A stretch of 64,000 nucleotides of DNA, from the NCBI GenBank assembly GCA_039806955.1, contig JBDHQI010000002.1, positions 62,001 to 126,000 of the forward strand, given 5' to 3'. Numbering within the stretch: the stretch's first letter is position 1; each line of letters opens with the position of its first letter. The position numbers and the translations under genes were made by a program. This document shows, piece by piece, positions 33,269 through 41,182 of this stretch. The stretch comes from JADLHS01 sp039806955 (GTDB lineage Bacteria > Verrucomicrobiota > Verrucomicrobiia > Limisphaerales > JADLHS01). The notes under the pieces were generated by a model that ran no database searches, was not told where the DNA came from, and worked only from the letters and a program-made list of their open reading frames with translations.

Positions 33269-35017
33269 ATGAAGCGCATCTGTGTTTGGTGGCTGTGTTG
33301 CCTGGGGATTTTAGGGTGGGCGCGCGCGCAGTCGGTGGAGGGACAATATGTCCACGTTTACAACCTCATGCAAGAGGCCGAGGCGTTGCGCGCGTCGGGC
33401 GACGAACCGAGCGCCCTGACCCGATATTTGGAAGCGCAAACGGCCTTGAACCAAATCCAGAAAGTTTATCCAAGCTGGAATCCCAAGGTGGTCAATTTCC
33501 GCCTCCAATTTCTGGAGAACCGGATCGCCGTCGTTTCCAAATCAACTCCGGCGCCCGCCGCCAGCAGCACGAATGAAGTGACAAAATCTCAAGCAGTGAA
33601 CAGGGTGGAAACAACGGTGGCAGAGGCTGCTGATTTGAAGCGGGAAATTGCCTCTTTGCAGGAGTCCGTGCGGCAGTTGCAATTGGAGAAGACGATCTTG
33701 GAGGCCAAACTGAAAGAAGCGTTCAGCACGCAACCCGCAACGATTGATCCCGGAGAACTGGCGAAAGCGCAGGCGCGCATTCAAACTTTGCTTAAGGAGA
33801 ACGAGTTGCTGCAAGCTCGCCTGGAACAAGAGCAGAAACGCACGGCGCCGAGTGAAACCGAGGCGTTGGCCGCCGTGCGCGCGGAGAATGAGTTGTTGAA
33901 AAAACAACTGGCCCAAGCCCAAGCGGCGACGGCCTCTGCGCCGGACTCCGGCTCGACCGAGTTGGCGCAGCAATTGGCGGCAGCCCAGGCCCGGATTGCG
34001 GCACTGAATTCCGATGCCGAGGTGATGCGATTGGAAAAGGCCGCGTTGGAAACCCGGTTGATCGCGGCCCGTGCCGCGCAAACGACGCCGACCGCAAAGT
34101 CGGAAATCGTATCGCGCGGGGGCGCGGATGAGCAAATCAAGGAACTCGAACGGCAGCGCGACGAGCTTTATCGGGCGTTGGAGCGTCGCAATGTCGGCAG
34201 CGTGGATAATGCGCGCACCCAGCAGTTGATGACGCAGGTGAATCAGTTGACCCGCGAAGTGGAGAGCTTGAAAGCGCGACTTGAAGTCTTCGAGGCCAAA
34301 GCGATTCCCTATTCCGCAGAAGAGCTGGCTTTGATGGCCGCCCCCAAGCCGACCCCGGAGCTGACGGCGTTACCTCGCCCAGCCTCCAGTCCGTCCGTGA
34401 ATGGCGCGGTGGCGGGGCAGGGGACGCCAGGCAGCGTCATGGCGTTGGCCGCCCGCGCGCAGCAACGGTTCGCCTCGAGGCAATACGACAAGGCGGAGGA
34501 GGATTACCTCGCCATTCTACGCCAGGATGAAAACGACCCGAAGACCCTAGCGAATCTCGCCGCGATCCAGATTGAGCTGGGACGCTTGTCCGAGGCCGAG
34601 ACTCATCTGAACCAAGCCTTGTCCCTCGCTCCGGACAATCCGCATGCGAATCAGTTGATGGGGTATTTGAAGTTTCAGGAAGAAAAATATGATGAAGCCA
34701 TTGAGGCGTTGAACCGGGCGGCGAAGTTGAATCCGCAGAATGCCGACATTCAAAATTATCTTGGAGTTACGTTGAGCCAGAAGGGGCTGCGCGGTCCGGC
34801 CGAGCAGGCATTTCGCAAAGCCATTACGCTCAATCCAGCGCATGGCGGCGCGCAAAATAATCTGGCCGTGTTTTACGCCTCGGAAGAGCCGCCCAACATT
34901 CCGTTGGCGCGCTTTCACTATGAGAAAGCCATCAAAGCGGGGCAACCGCGCAATCCGGATTTGGAGCGGGTGTTTGAGACGAAAGCTGCGGCAACCAAAA
35001 GCGGCGTGGCGCGATAA
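33269..35017 (+). CDS. Exported coiled-coil and TPR protein
   Basis: The 582-residue protein has a signal peptide (WWLCCLGILGWARAQ). Residues ~110-330 are a long coiled coil rich in Ala, Glu, Gln and Leu. After a Pro/Ala linker, residues ~395-560 form about five TPR units (for example SEAETHLNQALSLAPDNPHA, DEAIEALNRAAKLNPQNADI, AEQAFRKAITLNPAHGGAQN). It resembles periplasmic assembly or scaffold proteins. Start ATG 33269 is preferred to GTG 33263. It ends 2 bases before the YjbQ gene. Confidence 0.8.
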   Translation: MKRICVWWLCCLGILGWARAQSVEGQYVHVYNLMQEAEALRASGDEPSALTRYLEAQTALNQIQKVYPSWNPKVVNFRLQFLENRIAVVSKSTPAPAASSTNEVTKSQAVNRVETTVAEAADLKREIASLQESVRQLQLEKTILEAKLKEAFSTQPATIDPGELAKAQARIQTLLKENELLQARLEQEQKRTAPSETEALAAVRAENELLKKQLAQAQAATASAPDSGSTELAQQLAAAQARIAALNSDAEVMRLEKAALETRLIAARAAQTTPTAKSEIVSRGGADEQIKELERQRDELYRALERRNVGSVDNARTQQLMTQVNQLTREVESLKARLEVFEAKAIPYSAEELALMAAPKPTPELTALPRPASSPSVNGAVAGQGTPGSVMALAARAQQRFASRQYDKAEEDYLAILRQDENDPKTLANLAAIQIELGRLSEAETHLNQALSLAPDNPHANQLMGYLKFQEEKYDEAIEALNRAAKLNPQNADIQNYLGVTLSQKGLRGPAEQAFRKAITLNPAHGGAQNNLAVFYASEEPPNIPLARFHYEKAIKAGQPRNPDLERVFETKAAATKSGVAR

Positions 35018-35019
35018 TC

Positions 35020-35442
35020 ATGAGCCGCCAGGCCTTTCACGAATTATCCCTCAGCACGCACGGGCGGGGCTTGTATAAAATCACGTCCGAAGTGACCGCT
35101 TGGGTTGAGGCCGGGGGATTTCAAAACGGACTGGTGACGCTGCTGCTGCGGCATACTTCGGCCTCGTTGTTGATTCAGGAGAACGCCGATCTGGACGTGC
35201 GAACGGATTTGGAAAATTTCTTCGCCCGGCTGGTACCGGATGGCGACCGCCGGTGGGTTCATAACTGCGAAGGTCCCGACGATATGCCGGCGCATATTCG
35301 GACGGCCTTGACCTCGGTGAATCTCTGTTTGCCCCTGCGGCAAGGCCGGTTGACCCTGGGGGTCTGGCAGGGCATTTACGTTTGGGAACACCGCTGCGCG
35401 CCGCACGCGCGGAAGGTCAGTTTGCATTACCTGGGCGATTGA
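35020..35442 (+). CDS. yjbQ: YjbQ family (secondary thiamine-phosphate synthase-type) protein
   Basis: The 140-residue protein carries the UPF0047/YjbQ signatures: LLLRHTSASLLIQENAD with a metal-binding His, DDMPAHIRTALTSVNLCLPL, and GVWQGIYVWEHR. This trimeric metal-binding family has weak thiamine-phosphate synthase activity, though its true role is unsettled. The length is normal. It follows the TPR protein gene closely. Confidence 0.9.
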   Translation: MSRQAFHELSLSTHGRGLYKITSEVTAWVEAGGFQNGLVTLLLRHTSASLLIQENADLDVRTDLENFFARLVPDGDRRWVHNCEGPDDMPAHIRTALTSVNLCLPLRQGRLTLGVWQGIYVWEHRCAPHARKVSLHYLGD

Positions 35443-35605
35443 AGTGCGTGGCGCCGCGCCGGTTGTCCAAAAAACGGAATTGGTGGGCCGGGCGGCTTTC
35501 CGGCTTGTTCCCGAACCATGCGCGATTACGATGACGTGTCGGTTGTCGTCGAATGACGACGCTTGATGCGGGTCCGGAGCGTGAAGAGTCAAAGCAGAAC
35601 GAACC

Positions 35606-36859
35606 ATGGCTGATTCCACAGATGAAAAGATAAAGCCGCGCAAGCGGGGAACGTTGCTCATCGTAGATGATGAAGTCGGTGTGCGTGAATCCCTGCGCGT
35701 AGCGTTCCAGGGTGATTACACGATTCATCTGGCCGCCGACGGGCCGGCGGCGATTGAGATCGTTCAAAAAGAGCGGATTGAAGTCGCCATTCTGGACATC
35801 CGGATGGAAGGCATGTCGGGAGTGGACGTACTCGAACGAATCAAGTTTATTGATCCCACCATCGAGGCGGTCATGATCACGGCGTTTGAAACCACGGACA
35901 CCATCCGCCGGGCGTTGAAACTGCGCGCCTGTGATTATCTGAACAAGCCCTACGATCTGGCCGACATACGCGCTGCCGTGGCGAACGCCATGCAGCGTCG
36001 GACCCTGGACACGGTCATCCTTAACAACAACGAGAAGCTGCAAAAACTATACGAAGAATTGCAGCGGGAGAAGGTGGAAGGCCAGATCGCCCAGGGCCGA
36101 AATGACATTTACGCCAGCGTCATCCATGACATCAACAATCCGTTGACGGTAATTTCCGGGTCGCTGCAACTCATCCACCAACGGCTCGGATCGGGAGATT
36201 CCGTGGACGCCGAGACGCTGGCGTTTGTCAAAGATCGGTTGCGGATTGTGACCCGGCAGGTGACGAATTGCGTCGAGATTGCGCGTCGCTACCTCAGTTT
36301 TTTGCGGCGCCGTCCGGACGAGTTCACGCACATTAGCGTCAATCAACTGTTGGCGGATCTCGAGTCGCTGCTGAAGCTGCATCCCAGTATGACCGGTAAT
36401 GAATTGGAAGTGCAGCCGCTCGCGCAGAATCTGGCCGTGAAAATGAACGGCACGGATTTGATCCAGTTGTTGCAGAACCTGACCGTGAATGCGCTGCAAG
36501 CGTCGCCCCACGCGCACCGGGTTCGCCTTGCGGGCAGCGCCTTGTCCGAACCGCTGGCGTTGGAACAATTCAAGGATGGCCCGGGCGAGCGTTGCCTTAA
36601 TGTGGAGAACTTTCGCAATGTCCCGCCACTGGTGAAATTGACGGTCAGCGATAACGGCCCCGGAATTCCGTTCGAGGTTTTGCCCCGGATTTTTGAGCCG
36701 CGCTTCAGCACCAAGGACGCGCGTCATGGGACCGGTCTGGGCTTGAACATCGTATCGCGCCTGGTCAAGGAGGGGAACGGCGTGCTCCAGGTGAAAACCG
36801 TGCCGGGAGAGGGAACGACTTTTATCATTTATCTGCCGGCCGCGCCGGTGCTTGCTTAA
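35606..36859 (+). CDS. Soluble REC-histidine kinase protein
   Basis: The 417-residue protein has an N-terminal receiver (phospho-Asp in VAILDIRMEGMSG at about 65, KPYD at about 115). A short coiled linker and a HisKA-type dimer domain follow (ASVIHDINNPLTVISGS, phospho-His at about 173), then an ATPase domain (NLTVNALQASP, DNGPGIPFEV, GTGLGLNIVSRL). No membrane helix is visible. It probably receives phosphate on the receiver and regulates its own kinase activity. It lies 3 bases upstream of the REC-HPt-REC gene. Confidence 0.9.
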   Translation: MADSTDEKIKPRKRGTLLIVDDEVGVRESLRVAFQGDYTIHLAADGPAAIEIVQKERIEVAILDIRMEGMSGVDVLERIKFIDPTIEAVMITAFETTDTIRRALKLRACDYLNKPYDLADIRAAVANAMQRRTLDTVILNNNEKLQKLYEELQREKVEGQIAQGRNDIYASVIHDINNPLTVISGSLQLIHQRLGSGDSVDAETLAFVKDRLRIVTRQVTNCVEIARRYLSFLRRRPDEFTHISVNQLLADLESLLKLHPSMTGNELEVQPLAQNLAVKMNGTDLIQLLQNLTVNALQASPHAHRVRLAGSALSEPLALEQFKDGPGERCLNVENFRNVPPLVKLTVSDNGPGIPFEVLPRIFEPRFSTKDARHGTGLGLNIVSRLVKEGNGVLQVKTVPGEGTTFIIYLPAAPVLA

Positions 36860-36862
36860 TCC

Positions 36863-38050
36863 ATGACGACAAAAAAAATCTTGTTAGTGGACGACGATTC
36901 GTTGGTGCTGGAATTGTATCGAAAAAAACTCGTGGCTGGTGGGTATGAGGTTCACACCGCCACCGACGGATTGGCCGCGATCAAGCTGCTCGGCGAAATG
37001 GTGCCCGATTTCATCGTGCTGGATTTGATGATGCCCCGGCTCTCGGGTGCGGATGTCATGAAATTCATTCGGAGCAAACCATCGTTGGCCCGCGTTCCGG
37101 TCGCCATCTGGACAAATGCCTTCATGAGCGAGCAAGCGCGTCAGGTCAATGCGCTGGGGATCAGTCGCGCCATCGTCAAAGGTGACTATACGCCCGCGAA
37201 GCTATTGGAACTGGCGAACGAAATGACCAGCGATAAACCGGATTCCGCCCCGACGGCTGACGCACAGTCTCCGGGCGAAGCCATTCCGGTCCCGCGCAGT
37301 CCGGAGGTGGAAGCCTTCCGGGTTGGGTTTCTCAAAAAAGTCGCGGCAGAATATGAAACGCTGCGCACGCTGACGGAGGAATTTGGCCGCGACTCGGCAT
37401 TGGCCAGTCGCACTGGCAGCTTAAGTGACCTTTGTCAGCGCGTGCATCGCCTGAGCGGCTCGGCGGGTTTGGCGGGGCTGCCGTACCTGGCGCGATTAAG
37501 TAATGCGCTGGAGGCCTTGTTGGTGGAATTAACTGATAAACCGCAACTCATCAATGCGTCCACCACCCGCACGGTGACCAACGCGGTGACTCTGTTGGGC
37601 GACTTGATTCAACGCGCTCCGACGGAGCGTTACTCCAATCCCAAACTGGGCACGGTGCTGACGGTTGACGACGATCCGACGTCGAACGAAGTGGTGCTCT
37701 CGGCCCTGCGCCGTGTGGGAATAACCGCCGAAGCCGTCACCCATCCCAACGCGGCCTTGCACCTGGCAATACAGGAGCAATTTGATCTCGCTTTGTTGGA
37801 CGTCGAGTTGCCGCAACTGAATGGTTTTGAGTTGACCCGCAAACTGCGGGAATTGCCGGGACACGCGAACTTGCCGGTGGTCTATATCACCTCCTACGTG
37901 GATTTTGAACATCGCGCCAAGGCTGCTGGCACCACGGACAGTGATTGGATCGTCAAACCGATCCTGCCCATCGAATTAGCGATGAAAGCACTGTCGCATT
38001 TGATCCGCGCGCGCTTCGCCAGCCCAGCCACTCCCGCCATCAATCCTTGA
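36863..38050 (+). CDS. REC-HPt-REC phosphorelay protein
   Basis: The 395-residue protein has a receiver at 1-120 (VLDLMMPRLSG, Lys in IVKGD), an HPt-like helical domain at ~150-255 with phospho-His in QRVHRLSGSAGLAG at about 194, and a second receiver at ~265-385 (LTVDDDP, LALLDVELPQLNGFEL, VKPILP). It lacks an output domain, so it should act as a phosphate router. The start overlaps the REC-kinase gene region closely (3-base gap), suggesting that the two form one relay. Confidence 0.85.
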   Translation: MTTKKILLVDDDSLVLELYRKKLVAGGYEVHTATDGLAAIKLLGEMVPDFIVLDLMMPRLSGADVMKFIRSKPSLARVPVAIWTNAFMSEQARQVNALGISRAIVKGDYTPAKLLELANEMTSDKPDSAPTADAQSPGEAIPVPRSPEVEAFRVGFLKKVAAEYETLRTLTEEFGRDSALASRTGSLSDLCQRVHRLSGSAGLAGLPYLARLSNALEALLVELTDKPQLINASTTRTVTNAVTLLGDLIQRAPTERYSNPKLGTVLTVDDDPTSNEVVLSALRRVGITAEAVTHPNAALHLAIQEQFDLALLDVELPQLNGFELTRKLRELPGHANLPVVYITSYVDFEHRAKAAGTTDSDWIVKPILPIELAMKALSHLIRARFASPATPAINP

Positions 38051-38192
38051 GGCTCGGGCGATCGGGTGACAGCAGTGGTTTGGAGGCCGGTATTTTTGGT
38101 TCTGGCAAAGAAGCGGGATTCTCAGATCATGAAGCATCGGCTTCAATCAGGCGTTCGGGCTGAAACGCAAAACCGATCGCGAGGCCAATGGC

Positions 38193-38516
38193 TTACGCAC
38201 AACTTTCCCGCACCCAATCCAGATAACGCTTTGCGCCGGAGGTGATGTTCAGCACCACAAACTCCGGCGTGTCGTAGGGATGCGCCTCAAGAATGAGTTG
38301 TTGTAAAGCGGGAACACGGGTGCGGACGGTTTTGAGCAGGAGCAAAATCTCGGTGTTGCGTTCCAAGCGCCCTTGCCAGAGGTAATGGGACTCAATCCGC
38401 GGCAGCAGATTGGCGCACGCGATGAGCCGTTTTGTCAACGTCAGTTTGGCTAGGTGACGGGCGGTTTTCCAATCGGGCGCTGTGACGAGGACGAGTTGGA
38501 ATCGAGTTTGAGCCAT
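38193..38516 (-). CDS. cutA: CutA1 divalent-cation tolerance protein
   Basis: The 107-residue protein has CutA1 landmarks: VLVTAPDWKTARHLAKLTL, RLIACANLLPRIESHYLWQG, EILLLLKTV, and the C-terminal HPYDTPEFVVLNITSG. CutA1 forms stable trimers and is linked to copper and divalent-metal tolerance, though its biochemical role is not well defined. The length is complete. It stands alone between non-related genes. Confidence 0.92.
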   Translation of the reverse strand: MAQTRFQLVLVTAPDWKTARHLAKLTLTKRLIACANLLPRIESHYLWQGRLERNTEILLLLKTVRTRVPALQQLILEAHPYDTPEFVVLNITSGAKRYLDWVRESCA

Positions 38517-38628
38517 GCGTTAGGTTGGCAAAAGGTTACTCCGACGTCACGTTTATCCCGATTCACCTGCTACGGGATCAAACCGGCTGGACACGGGAAT
38601 TCCCGGCGGCTTGGTGAACGCCGGGCGA

Positions 38629-38877
38629 TCATGGGCTTGGGGCGACGGCGGACAATTCCACGCCAAGATTCCGAAAATGGTTGACCAATTTCTGCGCAGA
38701 ACTTCGCAGCGTGTGCCCGTCGCGGGTGGTTTTGTCAGTCACGTCTTTGATGGCGGTCAAACCGCCCGCCGTCAGATCCATGCCCAGCGCCGTTTGGATG
38801 TCTTTCAAATCCTGCATGAACAGATCAAACGCCTGTTTCGCTTCGATGTACCCGTTCTTGACCTCGTAACTATCGAA
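38629..38877 (-). pseudogene. Coding-like fragment without start codon
   Basis: The frame between a TAA at 38878-38880 and the stop at 38629 encodes about 82 residues, including SYEVKNGYIEAKQAFDLF and TTRDGHTLRSSAQKLVNHF. The part upstream of the first ATG (38817) reads as protein, so the frame probably lost its 5' end. Its start overlaps the 3' end of the neighbouring exported-protein gene on the same strand. I do not recognise the family. It lies in a 353-base gap that otherwise shows nothing. Confidence 0.3.
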
Positions 38878-40939
38878 TTAATCGGAAGAACTGGATGTTG
38901 TTGCTGGTGGGCAGCCGCGCCACTTGCTGATCACCAATCACTTCAATCGTCACGTTGATGCCGCCCCATTGCGGATCATTCAGGTTCTCGGTACTTTGGA
39001 CCACGAAGCCGGAGGCCGTTGCCGGCCAACTGAGGACGATTTCGTTTCCTTCCAGACTGATGTTCAGAGTGACTTCCACAGGTTTGCAATCCTCAAGAGG
39101 ATTCACTCCTGCCAGTGGGCCGCAAGGCCGGATGACGCCGTAGCGGACTTGTGTCACCGCAATTTTCGCTGGTACGCCATTCGAATCCTGCACAATGAAC
39201 CGGGCTGCGGCCTGGGGGCCCTGGTTGACGCCGGTAAAGTTCATGTCTTCAATTTCCCAGTAGGCTTGTTTCCAGGTGTCACTGCCTTCGAGCGTCACGT
39301 AATAGCTGTCCGGAGTGTAACCGAAGGACAGGATTCCGTTTTTCATGGTGCGATACACCTCGGGACGGAAGCGCGTGCCGACCAGGGCGGGATCATCGTA
39401 GTAGGTGACGCAGATGGCCAAATGCGCATTGGGTTGGGTGGTTGGCCCGAGGGCTTCGCCGGTAATCTGAAAATTAAGAAACTCATGCTTGGCTCCTGGC
39501 GTTCCGTCATCTCGTGCCGGACGGACCGCCATGCGCCGGTCACTGGCTGGACCGGCTTCTTCCTCAATCATTTCCTGGTCGCCACTGCTGGCGCCTAATT
39601 CCAAGCCGTCACGGATTCCCTGAGCCAAATCTAATTCGGCATAATTGCCATATCGTTCAGTGCAGATGTTGGGATCTTCATAACAATCTGCCAGCGGGTC
39701 CTGTCCGGCCAAGGGATGGTCGCCCGTGCGTAGCACGGCCAGTTGAATCGAGGAAACAAAGACCTGCGCGTTTTCGGAGATGAATCGTGGTCCGGCCGTG
39801 TGCGTCGGGGCGGCATTCACGCCGAATAAATTTACGTTAGGAATGGTCCAAGCACGCCGGATCCATTCGCCCGTGCCCTCCAGGGTATGCCGTTGGGTTT
39901 CTGGTACGAAGGCCACGCCTCCCGAGGCGTCGGTGGCAAAAGCTTCCGGTCCGAAACGCACATCGTAACCCGCAAAATTGGGATCATCATAAAATTCCAC
40001 GCAGACCTTGATGGTGTGCGGATCGTTGCACGGTTGACCAAGATAGTTGTCCGTGATGCCAAAGTTCAGGTAGTTCCATACCGGACGGACTGCGCGGCGC
40101 TTGTCGCCTTCCGGCCCCACGTTGTCCTGGTATTCGACCACCTGGTCATCACGGTCAATAATTTCCATGTGAGCGGCTGTGTTGTTGGCGATATCCAGGC
40201 CGGCAAGATTAGTATCCGGCTCGGGGTCGCAGGTTTCCGGGGGCAAAAATTGGTTGATCTGTTCCGGTTCACCAAAAACCCCTTGCGGTCCAAAAGCAAT
40301 GACGCGCACCGTCAATCCGGGTACGGATTGGAAGCGGATTGTTCCGCCATTGACCCCACCATATTGATAGGCGCCTTGGGCGTTGACCGGGATGGTACCG
40401 ATGTAGCGGTTTCCATCCGAAGGTCGGATATTGTTGGGAATCCGAAACAGCACCCAGTTCCAACGTTTGTTGTTCACCTCCACCGGAAGTTGGCCGCCGT
40501 TGACATCATGGATTTCAGGCAGGGTGCCGGTTAGAAAGTTGAAGTTACGCGGTTGACCTTGATTGTTGAGCAGCGCCGTGTCGCCATAAACTTGCAGGAG
40601 GATGTCAATGGTTTCGTAATTGGCCCATTCCGTGAAGTAGAGGTCCGCGACGTTCAAATATCCGGCGGTGGTCTTTTTGCCGGTGTGCCCGTTGAGCGTG
40701 ATGTCGGTTGTTGTTTGATCGCCGTCGTTGCGAATGATGAGCGCGTCCTCGATCCACGCGCTCCCGGGGGAAGCGAGCTGATTATCCGTCACTACGAAGT
40801 GGACGGGCAGGTTCGGGTTGATGGTGGACGGCCATGCCTCTGGATCGAATGGCCCGTTCTGTCCATGGGTCGGCGTCACTGCCCCGAGCAGTAATAAGGA
40901 AGTGATTAAACCGGGAAGTGTTTTGCTCTTGATATTCAT
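38870..40939 (-). CDS. Exported protein with two internal repeats and C-terminal FFRL module
   Basis: From ATG 40939 (with a GGAGAG ribosome site 6 bases upstream) the protein is 689 residues with a signal peptide (LPGLITSLLLLGAVTPTHGQ). Residues ~40-240 are beta-rich. Two units of about 180 residues follow, each with D+R-AVRP, LNF-IT, a 'V/I-CV-x-YYDDP' strand, TLEG-x-x-W and 'ARFI' motifs and paired Cys. Residues ~620-689 are the C-terminal module ending IQFFRLIR. No catalytic site was found. Likely a surface or secreted glycan-binding or structural protein. Confidence 0.6.
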   Translation of the reverse strand: MNIKSKTLPGLITSLLLLGAVTPTHGQNGPFDPEAWPSTINPNLPVHFVVTDNQLASPGSAWIEDALIIRNDGDQTTTDITLNGHTGKKTTAGYLNVADLYFTEWANYETIDILLQVYGDTALLNNQGQPRNFNFLTGTLPEIHDVNGGQLPVEVNNKRWNWVLFRIPNNIRPSDGNRYIGTIPVNAQGAYQYGGVNGGTIRFQSVPGLTVRVIAFGPQGVFGEPEQINQFLPPETCDPEPDTNLAGLDIANNTAAHMEIIDRDDQVVEYQDNVGPEGDKRRAVRPVWNYLNFGITDNYLGQPCNDPHTIKVCVEFYDDPNFAGYDVRFGPEAFATDASGGVAFVPETQRHTLEGTGEWIRRAWTIPNVNLFGVNAAPTHTAGPRFISENAQVFVSSIQLAVLRTGDHPLAGQDPLADCYEDPNICTERYGNYAELDLAQGIRDGLELGASSGDQEMIEEEAGPASDRRMAVRPARDDGTPGAKHEFLNFQITGEALGPTTQPNAHLAICVTYYDDPALVGTRFRPEVYRTMKNGILSFGYTPDSYYVTLEGSDTWKQAYWEIEDMNFTGVNQGPQAAARFIVQDSNGVPAKIAVTQVRYGVIRPCGPLAGVNPLEDCKPVEVTLNISLEGNEIVLSWPATASGFVVQSTENLNDPQWGGINVTIEVIGDQQVARLPTSNNIQFFRLIR

Positions 40940-41023
40940 GGTGACTCTCCATCTGGATTTGGTTGCTGCATTCATGCCCGCCGGGGTACGCCATCGAACG
41001 CCCCGGTTGCTTTCGTAATGCAC

Positions 41024-41182
41024 CGCTTGCTTATTGGTAACGCTCGCATCCTGCCGTTTTCCAAAAATGTTTGCAAGCCTTTTTTGACAGCCTTTTTAAC
41101 AGTCATCGCACTCTTTTCGACTTGATGGTTTAGGCTCGACTGAAAGGCTCGACAGCCAATTTGGCGGTGATAGTTTTAGGTC
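41024..41182. promoter_or_regulatory. Divergent region with two pairs of 13-bp-spaced direct repeats
   Basis: This stretch separates two divergent exported-protein genes. AGCCTTTTT occurs at 41076-41084 and 41089-41097, and AGGCTCGAC at 41132-41140 and 41145-41153; both pairs have a 13-base period. Such tandem half-sites suggest a regulator-binding region, for example for an AraC-type or LuxR-type protein. This is an inference. Confidence 0.35.
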
